Source: an uncultured Clostridia bacterium (GTDB lineage Bacteria > Bacillota > Clostridia > Oscillospirales > Ruminococcaceae). Taken from it: DNA of 64,000 bases. Numbering within the stretch: the stretch's first letter is position 1; each line of letters opens with the position of its first letter. Below the pieces are notes generated by a model. That model ran no database searches. It had not been told where the DNA came from and saw only the letters and a program-made list of their open reading frames with translations. The translations under genes and the position numbers were made by a program. Location: positions 68,964-132,963 of the forward strand of contig CANQKY010000001.1 in the NCBI GenBank assembly GCA_947624575.1, given 5' to 3'. Positions 1 to 9,485 of the stretch are shown piece by piece.

Positions 1-241
1 TGATTTCAACGAAACCTGAAATCCATTTCAATCTGATTCATGAACAATCTTTTTAATCTGAATCAATTGAGGAATGGTTGTTTTGCAATATGAGCATTGT
101 TGTTGCAGGAGCTGCATAATTGTTCAAGAAAGTGAATGCTGATCTGTCACGCTCATTACAGCTAAAAATGAGAACGCGCTGTATATGTATGGTTCGGCGT
201 ATTCGACATGGTAAATTAATATAACAGGAGGTGAAATCAGA

Positions 242-358
242 GTGAAAAAGCTATTGCGGTTTTTGGGCGAAATGCTCGCTGCGTTGTCCCCTAGGATTCT
301 TAGTACAGCAACGATGGGACTTACCGGCGAAGTCGAGCCGCCCGAGTGCTTGAAATAA
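242..358 (+). CDS. Short AgrD-like (cyclic lactone autoinducer-type) peptide, 38 aa, GTG start
   Basis: Read directly: VKKLLRFLGEMLAALSPRILSTATMGLTGEVEPPECLK. SD AGGAGGTGA at 226-234, about 7 nt before GTG. Amphipathic N-terminus and acidic/proline C-tail (EVEPPECLK) resemble AgrD C-tails. Lies near a LytTR response regulator. No Cys at the expected ring position. Confidence 0.45.
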   Translation: MKKLLRFLGEMLAALSPRILSTATMGLTGEVEPPECLK

Positions 359-457
359 TAGTACAGCCAATATCAAAATAATTAAGGACTGTCAATTATG
401 AAATGCACCCCAAAAGTTAGACAAAGTGGTATAATGTCTAACGGGGGGTGCATTTTT

Positions 458-823
458 ATGTCAAAAGGAGTGCCAAACAAAAGATACACGGGGGAATTCA
501 AGCAAAAAGTAGTGGAGACGATGCAAAAAGAGAAACTCAGTTACAAGGAGGCTGCAAAGCAGTTTGGTATACTGGGTCACTCGATTGTTGCGAAATGGGA
601 GCGCATCTATCTGGAAGAAGGAGCAGAAGGGCTGTACATAGATCGACGAGGACGAGCTTCGGCAGCCGGTGGAACAAGGAAAGGGCGACCGCCAAAGCTG
701 GATAAAAAGGTAGAGGAAGACCTGATCGCAGAGGTACAACGATTAAGAGCGGAGAATGCCTACTTAAAAAAATTGAATGCCTTGGTTTCCGAAAGGGTAC
801 GGCAAGAGAAAAAGCACAAGTGA
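458..823 (+). CDS. IS3-family transposase OrfA (HTH)
   Basis: MSKGVPNKRYTGEFKQKVVETM...; C-terminal leucine-zipper-like region; A7 run at 766-772 is a candidate -1 slippage site. Confidence 0.9.
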   Translation: MSKGVPNKRYTGEFKQKVVETMQKEKLSYKEAAKQFGILGHSIVAKWERIYLEEGAEGLYIDRRGRASAAGGTRKGRPPKLDKKVEEDLIAEVQRLRAENAYLKKLNALVSERVRQEKKHK

Positions 824-1662
824 TTTGGGAACTGAGGCATGAATGTAAGGTATCGCTGCTCATTGAAGTTGCCGGAATCCCTCGCAGCACCTATTACTAT
901 CATGTAAAACACAGAACAGACGAAGATAAATACAGGGAAGTAAAAGAAGAAATCTCAGCTATTTTTGCAGAAAACAACGAAAGATACGGCTACAGGCGCA
1001 TCACAAAAGAACTTTGCAATCGCAAGTATGTCATCAATCATAAAACGGTGCAACGGCTTATGAAAGAGATAGGGCTTGTATGCAAAGTCAGAATGAAGAA
1101 GTACCGCTCCTACAAAGGCGAAGTGGGGAAGATCGCACCCAATCTGCTAAACAGAGATTTCAGTACGAAAAAGCCCAATGAAAAATGGGTGACGGATGTG
1201 ACGGAATTCAGCCTGTTCGGACAAAAGCTGTATCTCTCTCCGATATTGGATTTACATAGCGGAGATATCGTATCTTACACGATTTATGACAGACCGGTGC
1301 TCGGTATGGTAACAGAGATGCTGGAGCAAGCGTTTCAGAAGATACCCGACGGCACAAATCTAATTCTACATTCCGATCAAGGGTGGCAGTATCAGCACAA
1401 ACAGTATCAGAAAATGCTGAAAGACAAGGGGATCCGGCAGAGTATGAGCCGCAAAGGTAACTGCTTGGATAACGCCGTTATGGAAAACTTCTTCGGAATC
1501 CTCAAAACCGAACTGCTGTATTTGCAGGATTTTGATTCGCTTGACCAATTCCGCGCGGAATTGGAGGAGTACTTGGATTACTACAATAACCGCAGAATCA
1601 AGCTAAAACTAAATGGCTTGACACCTGCAAAACACAGATCTCAAGCCATTTTAGTCGCTTAG
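820..1662 (+). CDS. IS3-family transposase OrfB (DDE integrase core)
   Basis: NEKWVTDVTEF, LHSDQGWQYQ, GNCLDNAVMENFFGILKTE motifs; -1 frame relative to orfA, GTGA overlap. Confidence 0.93.
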   Translation: MIWELRHECKVSLLIEVAGIPRSTYYYHVKHRTDEDKYREVKEEISAIFAENNERYGYRRITKELCNRKYVINHKTVQRLMKEIGLVCKVRMKKYRSYKGEVGKIAPNLLNRDFSTKKPNEKWVTDVTEFSLFGQKLYLSPILDLHSGDIVSYTIYDRPVLGMVTEMLEQAFQKIPDGTNLILHSDQGWQYQHKQYQKMLKDKGIRQSMSRKGNCLDNAVMENFFGILKTELLYLQDFDSLDQFRAELEEYLDYYNNRRIKLKLNGLTPAKHRSQAILVA

Positions 1663-1731
1663 TATTCAATTCTCACAAAATCTTTATTAAATCTTTGTCT
1701 AACTTTTTGGGGTCAGTTCATTAGGCAGTCC

Positions 1732-2490
1732 TTAATTATTTTGATATTTTGATAAATAATGCCAGTATCTTCTAGAAATTGGTTTTCCCTCTGTAACATT
1801 AAACAACCACACAGTTGCATAATTCTTTTGCCAATCTATTTTGTGAATACGCATAAGGTTGATAATCACGCTTCGATGAACTTGTTGAAGGCAGTGATTC
1901 TTAACTTGTGAAAGCTGCTCACAAAGCTGCGAAAAAGCATGATGTTTAACCGGAAGGGTGGTTTCCTGACCAAGAAGATTTGTTATAACGATTTCGGTCC
2001 CAAACTGCTCAATGCAAGATATTTCATCAGGATTAAGTTCATATGAGCATCGCTTGCCATCTATTATGAGTTGAGGATATATCATCGATTGATAATTTAT
2101 AGGTTGGATGGCAGATTGAATACTATATAACAGTTGGCTTAAGTCATATGGTTTTTCTATAAAATCATAATAATGTATGTATTGCAGGGCACCCATACCA
2201 TAATGAGAATGAACTGTAATAAAAAATATAGGTGTGAATTTTGCCTCTGGTTTCTGTCTAATTCTTTTTGCCACTTCGATGCCGGAATATCTTTGCCCCT
2301 TCATTTCAATATCTAGAATGTATGCCGCACAAGGAGTGAAATTTTGAGATAACCATTGAACAGCCATATCTGAACTTTGCGTGGCTATTATAGGTAAATG
2401 GAAGGCCCTTTTTATCGCCTGTTTTAAGTGATTTAGCTCTTCCGGATCATCTTCCAATAGAAAAATCGGATTATCATTTATCATTTTCAT
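1732..2490 (-). CDS. LytTR-family response regulator (AgrA-like)
   Basis: Receiver domain (FLLEDDPEELN, YILDIEMKG, FIEKPYD) plus C-terminal LytTR (CLQQVHRSVIINLMRIHKI). Confidence 0.85.
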   Translation of the reverse strand: MKMINDNPIFLLEDDPEELNHLKQAIKRAFHLPIIATQSSDMAVQWLSQNFTPCAAYILDIEMKGQRYSGIEVAKRIRQKPEAKFTPIFFITVHSHYGMGALQYIHYYDFIEKPYDLSQLLYSIQSAIQPINYQSMIYPQLIIDGKRCSYELNPDEISCIEQFGTEIVITNLLGQETTLPVKHHAFSQLCEQLSQVKNHCLQQVHRSVIINLMRIHKIDWQKNYATVWLFNVTEGKPISRRYWHYLSKYQNN

Positions 2491-2855
2491 TAGTACAAAT
2501 GATTTTTATTGTAGATATCTACTTCTAATTGTTTTGCTTCCTCAAGTATATGATCAAGAAACTTTGCTAATTCTGGAGAGCAATTTGCCCATTTGTCTTG
2601 CAGTTCGTGGAGAATTATTTTTGAGCCTATAGGAGTATATGGTAGAAAGTAGTCAATTCCGACATCAAGCACTCGCGCAAGGATAACAACAAAGTCGAAA
2701 GTGGGACGAGCTTTTCCGTTTTCCACTCGACTTAAATAGCTTTCATTACAGTCAATATATTCTGCAATTTCCTTTTGTGAATAATTAAGCTCTTGTCGAC
2801 GCTGTGCTATTTTTTTACCAAGAGCCACATAATCTACGCTTTTATATTTTCTCAT
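2490..2855 (-). CDS. XRE-family HTH transcriptional regulator
   Basis: LGKKIAQRRQELNYSQKEIAEYIDCNESYLSRVENGKARPTFDFVVILARVLDV is a canonical HTH_3; 1-nt overlap with the response regulator gene. Confidence 0.88.
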   Translation of the reverse strand: MRKYKSVDYVALGKKIAQRRQELNYSQKEIAEYIDCNESYLSRVENGKARPTFDFVVILARVLDVGIDYFLPYTPIGSKIILHELQDKWANCSPELAKFLDHILEEAKQLEVDIYNKNHLY

Positions 2856-2988
2856 ATCAATTCCTTTTAACCAATAATATATTTTTCTAAGCTTTATTAA
2901 AATTTTATCCTTAAAAGCATCTATAATAAATGAATTAAATGTAATATTATGATAATTAAATCAATTTTTTTGAAGAAATTGGTGCACG

Positions 2989-3051
2989 AAACGAATTTTT
3001 TTGCCTCTTGTGCCAATTTGCTTTACAATTCGTTTTACATAGTTTACAATT
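2989..3051. promoter_or_regulatory. Candidate operator region: TTTACAATT direct repeat at 21-bp period (3022-3030, 3043-3051) plus AAACGAATT/AATTCGTTT inverted repeat (2989-2997, 3027-3035)
   Basis: Read directly; 9-bp repeats with a 12-bp spacer match typical LytTR operator geometry; lies between the divergent regulator genes and the cluster. Confidence 0.5.
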
Positions 3052-3233
3052 AAATTCAATAAAAAGAACTAGAAGATTAATACCGACAAAACGGTTGGAG
3101 TATATGGAAAACATATTTTGGTTGTTTTAAAAATATCAAAAACCAGCAAATTGGAAGCATCTGCTGCTTTTGCTTGTAAAATCTCTTTTGAAAAAGTACA
3201 GGATCAACAACAAAAATATATGGAGGAAGTAAT

Positions 3234-5366
3234 ATGAACAAGACTTATTTGTGTCCGAAGTATCCGCAGGATTATAAACTGTTTTCCGTAGATGAAGCGG
3301 AAACGGTATTGACTTGTCCTCAGATTGCGATCTCAAAGAATAACGGCATGAAAGTATATGGCTGGTGTAATGGGGAGGAAAGTGTTACTCCGTTTTACAC
3401 TATAGGCACAGTTGGCAAATCAGAGTTGGATTGCAGTCTGTACCGTGTATATATTCATCTGGATATTCCTTTGCTTCAAGTCCATCCGCGTATTAAGAAG
3501 GCAGAATTACAGTTGATGCAGCATGATGCTGTGCATGTCAAAAATGAGCAGCCCAGACTACAGCTGCATCAGGTGAAAAATGGGATCATTGATTCCGGGC
3601 ATTTGCAGGATTTTGAAAAAATGGATCTTGATGAGCCAACCGATGGTGTTTGTTATATATTTAATATAACCGGATTGCTGAATACTGCTGCCAGAACCGG
3701 CACCACAACATTGGATTTGGTAGTGATGATCAGTGATGAGCGGATAAGCTGCGGTAATTATGTGATTCTTTATGGAGATTCATATTCGCTGCAGGCTCCT
3801 ACCTTATACATTACTTATGAAATGAGTTGCGGTGAAGATGAACCTTATCTTCCTGTGCCAAATGTGTTGGAACAGGTGTATAGCGATTACGTGGACTTGC
3901 ATGCCGGTAATACCATGTTTCGAATTGATGATTTTATATTTGAAAACAGATATACGCCGATCTTGTTTCAGCATTTTTATAATGCGGCTCTATATGACCG
4001 TCCGTATACCGCAAACAGGGATTTCAACCTGCAAACAGCCGATTTCAGCTCGATCAGATTGGGTCTTGGCTGGAGATTGAGCTTGATGCAAAGTATGGTG
4101 CAGTCAACTTTTCTGTACGACGGCATGATGCAAACGGGCTATGTTTATATCGACGCAACCGGAAAAGAGCACTTTTTTAGAAAAAGCTTGCAACCCCAAA
4201 TAGGCTTGGTTGTAAGAGAAAACCAGGATTTATATGAGGACATAAGCAATTCTCATTTCATTTATGATTCTTGCCGGAGAGAACTCAGTGTCTGTGGTTG
4301 CCTCGTATATCAGTTTGATGATCATGGTCGGCTAATCAATGTAAAAGATCATGGAGAAAATTATGTGCAGATTAGATATGATGCCGATAGGATATCCTCT
4401 GTTGTCGACAATACCGATGAAACCTTCTCTTTTGCATACGATGAAAACGGCTATTTGATGTCAATTCGTAGTTCCCATGGATGGTATGCACGGTATTCCT
4501 ATCATGATGATAGGCTGGTCGCCGTCACTTACTCTGACGGAAGATGGCTTGAGATTGATTATAAGAACGGAAAACCGTCTGAGATTTTGCAGACGATTGG
4601 TACACGCAGGCGTCGGGTCGTATATGAGTATACGGACACAGGATTACATAAAGTGTCCGAATATGGCATCGGCAAAGAAGGTTGTGTTTTATTACAGGAA
4701 ACGGTGTATACCTTTGAGCATCTGTCCCAGTCTGCATCTGCCAAAACTAAGTGGTTCGGAATGACGGAGAATGGGCTTGGGAACTGCGATCAAACAGTTG
4801 TTTATACTTTTGATAGCAGCGGCAGGCAGCTATGTCAATATATTATCGGTAGTGAAGATGATCAAGACGACCTGCAAGCGGACACAGATGATGCAAATCT
4901 GCTGCAAAACGGAAGGCTGAATCGGGATCTTTCGTTCTGGCATCAGGACGGTGCTCTATCGGACTCGGATTTTAACGGATATGTTTTTGAGAACAGCTTG
5001 GACGGCAGGCGCGTGGCATATCAAGATGTGTTTGTTGATGCAAATGTATCTTCAGGCTGCACATTTACATTATCCGGATGGGCAAAGGGGCATGGTTTAG
5101 TCGACCGTGTTCGCAAAAATGAAAAAGAACCGCTGTATCAACTCCGTGCCGAAATTTTCTATCATGATAACGAGGACAAGCCCTCTGTAACTGATACTTT
5201 TATCGCAAAATTTGTGCCGAATGCAGGCGGCTGGCAAAAAGCGTCTGTAGACTTTAAAAGCAACCCGGATCGCACAATCCGCTTTATTCGGGTCTATTGC
5301 GATTTTAGTGATAATTATGGAACGGTTGCTTTTGATCATATCCGGCTTAGCTATATACAGAATTAA
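3234..5366 (+). CDS. DNRLRE-domain / RHS (YD-repeat) protein with C-terminal carbohydrate-binding-like region
   Basis: N-terminal TVLTCPQIAISKN...DCSLYRVYIHLDIP; YD-like repeats (YDADRISSVVDNTDETFSFAYDENGYLMSI); beta-rich C-terminus. No obvious signal peptide. Confidence 0.65.
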   Translation: MNKTYLCPKYPQDYKLFSVDEAETVLTCPQIAISKNNGMKVYGWCNGEESVTPFYTIGTVGKSELDCSLYRVYIHLDIPLLQVHPRIKKAELQLMQHDAVHVKNEQPRLQLHQVKNGIIDSGHLQDFEKMDLDEPTDGVCYIFNITGLLNTAARTGTTTLDLVVMISDERISCGNYVILYGDSYSLQAPTLYITYEMSCGEDEPYLPVPNVLEQVYSDYVDLHAGNTMFRIDDFIFENRYTPILFQHFYNAALYDRPYTANRDFNLQTADFSSIRLGLGWRLSLMQSMVQSTFLYDGMMQTGYVYIDATGKEHFFRKSLQPQIGLVVRENQDLYEDISNSHFIYDSCRRELSVCGCLVYQFDDHGRLINVKDHGENYVQIRYDADRISSVVDNTDETFSFAYDENGYLMSIRSSHGWYARYSYHDDRLVAVTYSDGRWLEIDYKNGKPSEILQTIGTRRRRVVYEYTDTGLHKVSEYGIGKEGCVLLQETVYTFEHLSQSASAKTKWFGMTENGLGNCDQTVVYTFDSSGRQLCQYIIGSEDDQDDLQADTDDANLLQNGRLNRDLSFWHQDGALSDSDFNGYVFENSLDGRRVAYQDVFVDANVSSGCTFTLSGWAKGHGLVDRVRKNEKEPLYQLRAEIFYHDNEDKPSVTDTFIAKFVPNAGGWQKASVDFKSNPDRTIRFIRVYCDFSDNYGTVAFDHIRLSYIQN

Positions 5367-5558
5367 TAAGGGGATTGTATTGGAATTATTTAATTTAGGA
5401 AATTTCTAAACGACAGTAATGAAATTGCGCATCGAACAGTGAAAATAATTTAGAAATGATGAGAAGTACACTTATGCCATGGTATAGAGGCAAAAAGTCT
5501 AAGATTTCATTATGCGAAATGTAATTTTATCGTAGCAGTGTGAAAGGGGAATATTAAT

Positions 5559-7367
5559 ATGAAAGATATCAGAGAATATCTTTTAGAAGCTTTTTCCAAA
5601 TATTCATCAAATAATGTGATTTGCACCTCTAAAAAAGAGATTTCCTATTCTGAACTCTATCAATATGTATGTTCATTTGCGATATCGGTAAAAAACAGGT
5701 GTGAAAATAATACTAATGGGCAATATTTTGCATTATACATACATTCCCCTGAGAAAGAAATAATTGCACAACTAGCCATACTTTTACTTGGTGGAGTATG
5801 TGTCCCCTTGGATAAGTCAGTCCCGTTAAATTATTATGATCTTAAACGATTTTCTGAAATAGAGTATATTATTACAGACGACGATGAAATCAACCATTTG
5901 TGTAATTTAATGGTGATTAATATGAATAAAGTTGAAATTGATCTAGTGCAAAGCAATGATTTACATTTCAAAATGTCGGCAATAGCTGACAAAGTTGTAT
6001 ATTGCATTATGACATCTGGGACAACTGGAAAGCCCAAGGCAGTGTTACTAAAACAAGATGCGGTTATTAATCAAGTTAAAGCTAAAATACTTGTGCTTAG
6101 TATGAATGAGAAGAGCCGGCTTTGCTTGTCGACAAATTTATCGTTTGTCACTTCAATTTGGCAAATTTTAGCTACGGTTTTTGTGGGAGGATGCATTGTC
6201 GTCCTGAATGAGGCCGAACGAATTAACCCATTAGAAATGTTTAATAGAGCGGACAATTTAGGATCTACAATTATATGTACTGTCCCTTCTGTAATGAGCG
6301 TTTTTTTATCCACTGATACGCATAAAAGAAAAAATCAATTTGACAATATATCAACACTTGTATTAACAGGAGAACCACTGCCGTCAAGATTAGCTCAGAG
6401 CATTATAAATGCGTATAAAGTACGAGTTATTAATGCATATGGTCAAACTGAATGTACGGATGATACATTTCATTTTGTTTTGGAAGACAATTTTGATTTC
6501 AACAAACACCTTTTTGTTCCTATTGGCTATCCAGTATCGAATATTGATTACGTTATTGTGAATAGTGAGGGAGTTGCCGAAACTGATATTCTAACTGGTG
6601 AATTGTGCATTACAGGAACGTGCTTATCTCTAGGATATTTAGATGACGATGAAATGACAAACAAAAAATTTAAGACGATAAACGGAGATGACGATAGAAC
6701 ATTCTATTTCACAGGCGATCTTGTATCGCAACTTGATAACGGCATGCTAGTCTGTCATGGTAGAGTAGATAATCAAATCAAAATTAATGGTTGTCGTATA
6801 GAACCCGAAGCCATTGAAGCGCATTGTATGAATTATTCTGGAGTTGAGGATGCGTTGGCGATAAGGGTAAAAAATCTGAATAGTGAATACATACATTTGA
6901 TTTATAAAGAAAATGATGATGAGCCGGTTGATACTCTCGATTTAAGGAATTATCTCACTCAAAATCTTCCTTCATATATGATCCCTGCGATAATTACGAA
7001 AACGAAAAGCATACAATACGGCAGTAATGGAAAAAAGATTCGAAAAATCGAAGAATTATTGCAACGGAAAAAGGAGGACAGGAGTAGTATTTCAGCATTG
7101 GAAAGCAAAGAAATCTCCAAAGATGTTCTATATGGTTTGGTGCACACAGTTTTTAGAGATGTAATTCGAAGAGAGCTAAATATGAATTTGCCCTTGGATA
7201 TGCGATTGGATTCTTTGGTAAATTCACTTGAGTTTGTATATTTAGTGGTTGAACTGGAACAGATTTTAGGAATTGAGTTTGATTTAGACAAGTTCGCTGT
7301 AAGTGCATTCTCGACATTAAATGATTTTTTGGAATATGTTTTGGCTGAGAATAAAAGGACTGATTGA
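5559..7367 (+). CDS. AMP-binding adenylation enzyme with C-terminal carrier (phosphopantetheine) domain
   Basis: A-domain cores [58 protein letters not shown]-terminal [20 protein letters not shown] fits a carrier-protein helix II. Confidence 0.88.
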   Translation: MKDIREYLLEAFSKYSSNNVICTSKKEISYSELYQYVCSFAISVKNRCENNTNGQYFALYIHSPEKEIIAQLAILLLGGVCVPLDKSVPLNYYDLKRFSEIEYIITDDDEINHLCNLMVINMNKVEIDLVQSNDLHFKMSAIADKVVYCIMTSGTTGKPKAVLLKQDAVINQVKAKILVLSMNEKSRLCLSTNLSFVTSIWQILATVFVGGCIVVLNEAERINPLEMFNRADNLGSTIICTVPSVMSVFLSTDTHKRKNQFDNISTLVLTGEPLPSRLAQSIINAYKVRVINAYGQTECTDDTFHFVLEDNFDFNKHLFVPIGYPVSNIDYVIVNSEGVAETDILTGELCITGTCLSLGYLDDDEMTNKKFKTINGDDDRTFYFTGDLVSQLDNGMLVCHGRVDNQIKINGCRIEPEAIEAHCMNYSGVEDALAIRVKNLNSEYIHLIYKENDDEPVDTLDLRNYLTQNLPSYMIPAIITKTKSIQYGSNGKKIRKIEELLQRKKEDRSSISALESKEISKDVLYGLVHTVFRDVIRRELNMNLPLDMRLDSLVNSLEFVYLVVELEQILGIEFDLDKFAVSAFSTLNDFLEYVLAENKRTD

Positions 7368-7711
7368 TTATGATTGAGATGTTAAAATCAAAAATACATA
7401 GAGCAACAGTGACAGACTCAAATTTAAATTATGAGGGTTCAATTACTATTGCAAAAGAATTAATTGATGCTGCAAAACTTTTTGAGTTTCAAAAGGTGAG
7501 TGTTGTAGATATTAATAATGGGAACAGATTTGAGACATATGTTATCTCTACAGATGATGAGGGTAAAATATGTGTAAATGGCGCTGCTGCTCGGCTTGTA
7601 AGTAAAGGTGATCTTGTTATAATTATGGCGTATATGCTTATAGATGAAGACACGGAGACAATGCATATCCCAACAATTGTAAAAGTTGATGGCAACAACT
7701 TGATTATTTAA
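7364..7711 (+). CDS. Aspartate 1-decarboxylase (PanD)-like, pyruvoyl type
   Basis: SKIHRA, NYEGS (Gly-Ser self-cleavage site), [23 protein letters not shown] match PanD landmark residues. Confidence 0.9.
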   Translation: MIMIEMLKSKIHRATVTDSNLNYEGSITIAKELIDAAKLFEFQKVSVVDINNGNRFETYVISTDDEGKICVNGAAARLVSKGDLVIIMAYMLIDEDTETMHIPTIVKVDGNNLII

Positions 7712-7733
7712 TCATTTTATTCAATAGACGGAG

Positions 7734-7773
7734 TTGTGTATGGAAAGAACTGATTGTGTATGGAAAGAACTGA
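7734..7773 (+). repeat. Exact 20-bp tandem duplication (TTGTGTATGGAAAGAACTGA x2) spanning the carrier-protein start codon
   Basis: 7734-7753 and 7754-7773 identical; read directly. Confidence 0.97.
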
Positions 7774-8014
7774 TATTGTAAATGCATTTCGTACAGCCAT
7801 TATATCTAACGAAAACTTGAGCAGATCTTTATTTTCCAAAGGAGAAATTCCAGAGAATATAAGTGATTTAGTTCTGTCAATATCCTCATTGGATTTTGCA
7901 GATTTGCTGATAAATGTTGAAGAGGTACTTGGCGTTGAATTTGCTGAGGGGTGCATGACAGCAACTAACATTAGTATAGGTGAACTTATTGAAAGGATAG
8001 AAAAAATTGTATAA
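7760..8014 (+). CDS. Stand-alone acyl/peptidyl carrier protein
   Basis: ISSLDFADLLINVEEVLGVEF fits the Ppant-Ser helix; ATG at 7760 used (the track start at 7754 is TTG). Confidence 0.82.
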   Translation: MERTDIVNAFRTAIISNENLSRSLFSKGEIPENISDLVLSISSLDFADLLINVEEVLGVEFAEGCMTATNISIGELIERIEKIV

Positions 8015-9413
8015 TATCACACACATTTTTGATGTTGATGGGGGGAAATACGCTCTTGATTTCCGTAATATATTCTTTTGTCAGTTAGATAAAAAAACGG
8101 AGAGCGAATTAAATGGCTACTTGACGGTCGATGGTCAAATAAGCGATGATTATGCTTTTGGAACTGCGCTGGATGCAGCGGTGAGACATGGCTTCTTTAT
8201 ATCGAATCATCCCGATGAACCAATACCATTGTTTGACTATGATACATTAAATATATCTTTTGCACCGGTGCATGATTGTAATTTTTCATGTGCCTACTGC
8301 TACGCAGAAGGCGGTAAAGGTACAGCCAGCTACCAAAGAAGCTTTGATAAAGATATGATTGATGCTATGCTGAACTATATTTATGTTACTAAATATAGTA
8401 ATTATCAGAAGTACAAGTTTGATTTTGTGAGCGGTGGTGAACCTTTATTAAACCTTGATATTTTGGAGTATTTTTTGAAACAGGTGCGCATTTTTGATTG
8501 GAAGTATAATAAAAAAACAGCAATTCTAATTGTTACAAATGGTTCTTTATTGACATCTGAAATCATAAAAAAACTTGATAAATATGATGTTTATTTAGGA
8601 ATAAGCATTGACGGACGACGACATATCCATAATCTTCATAGGGTGTACAAAAATGGTATAGGAACATATGACGATGTCGTAGCCGCGATAACCAATCTTC
8701 GTGCCTCCAGTGCCTCCTTCAAATTGAAAGATGCATGGGCGATGTCGGTTATTACTCCTAAAACTGGCAATCTAGTTGATCTAATGGAACATTGTATGGA
8801 ATTAGGCTTCAAACGTATGCAAATGCAGTTATTGCGTGTTCCTAACAATCACCATTTGAGATTTCACGATTTAACAAGTTTAAAAAACAAATATAAGGAA
8901 TTGTTTGCATATATACTATTATGTGCGGAAAAGGGCAATTTAGATCCTTTGAAAATGATTGCTAATGATAATGATTCGTTCGGGAAATTTATTGCAAGAT
9001 TAATTTTAAGAAAAAAAGTGTGTTATCGCTGTTTTGCCGGAAAAAACAAAATTGCGATAACAGCAGATGGAATTGTGTTTCCTTGCGATAGTTTTTGTGG
9101 AGATAGCAAATTTGCTATGGATTCGATTATTAATCCGGCAGAAAATGAATCAGTAAGAGAAGAGTTTCAATGTGCGCATATACAGCATAGAGAAAAATGT
9201 TCAACCTGCTGGGCTCGCTTTTTATGTGGGGGAGATTGTTATTACAATAGTTTCGTTATCAATGGTAATATTTATGATCCAGATCCTTTTATATGTGAAA
9301 TGAATCGTTTTTTTATAGAATATGCCATTTATATGATAATGAGGCTTTATGAAGTGGATAAGAAGAATATCGATTATATGGCAAGGCTATTAAGCGTTAA
9401 TAGTTACCTATGA
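8007..9413 (+). CDS. Radical SAM/SPASM peptide maturase
   Basis: CNFSCAYC cluster motif, FDFVSGGEPLLN, C-terminal SPASM cysteines (FPCDSFCG ... CSTCWARFLCGGDC). Confidence 0.93.
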   Translation: MYNITHIFDVDGGKYALDFRNIFFCQLDKKTESELNGYLTVDGQISDDYAFGTALDAAVRHGFFISNHPDEPIPLFDYDTLNISFAPVHDCNFSCAYCYAEGGKGTASYQRSFDKDMIDAMLNYIYVTKYSNYQKYKFDFVSGGEPLLNLDILEYFLKQVRIFDWKYNKKTAILIVTNGSLLTSEIIKKLDKYDVYLGISIDGRRHIHNLHRVYKNGIGTYDDVVAAITNLRASSASFKLKDAWAMSVITPKTGNLVDLMEHCMELGFKRMQMQLLRVPNNHHLRFHDLTSLKNKYKELFAYILLCAEKGNLDPLKMIANDNDSFGKFIARLILRKKVCYRCFAGKNKIAITADGIVFPCDSFCGDSKFAMDSIINPAENESVREEFQCAHIQHREKCSTCWARFLCGGDCYYNSFVINGNIYDPDPFICEMNRFFIEYAIYMIMRLYEVDKKNIDYMARLLSVNSYL

Positions 9414-9485
9414 TTTTAGAATGAAACGTATAGTAATATGTTTCAAAATGCGTACAGAGCCGCAAAATGTAAAGGAGGTGAAAAT

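Larger units (their letters stand above)
399..1720 (+). mobile_element. IS3-family insertion sequence, complete, with 3-bp TSD (TTA)
   Basis: Terminal IRs TGAAATGCACCCCAAAAGTTAGACAAAG and (RC) TGAACTGACCCCAAAAAGTTAGACAAAG; TTA at 396-398 and 1721-1723; orfA/orfB organisation. Confidence 0.9.
369..1748. repeat. 23-bp perfect inverted repeat (arms 369-391 and 1726-1748) split by the IS insertion; ancestral bidirectional terminator-like hairpin
   Basis: AATATCAAAATAATTAAGGACTG / CAGTCCTTAATTATTTTGATATT. Removing the IS and one TTA copy restores a hairpin with a 9-nt loop. Confidence 0.85.

Noticed and set aside
1-241. Fragments of AgrB/AgrC upstream of the AgrD-like ORF
   Set aside because: All frames are broken by stops and no residues could be matched confidently; needs sequence left of the window.
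5458-5526. 22-codon ORF MMRSTLMPWYRGKKSKISLCEM upstream of the A-domain gene as a possible precursor peptide
   Set aside because: No convincing SD and no leader/core features; the 9486 ORF is a much better precursor.
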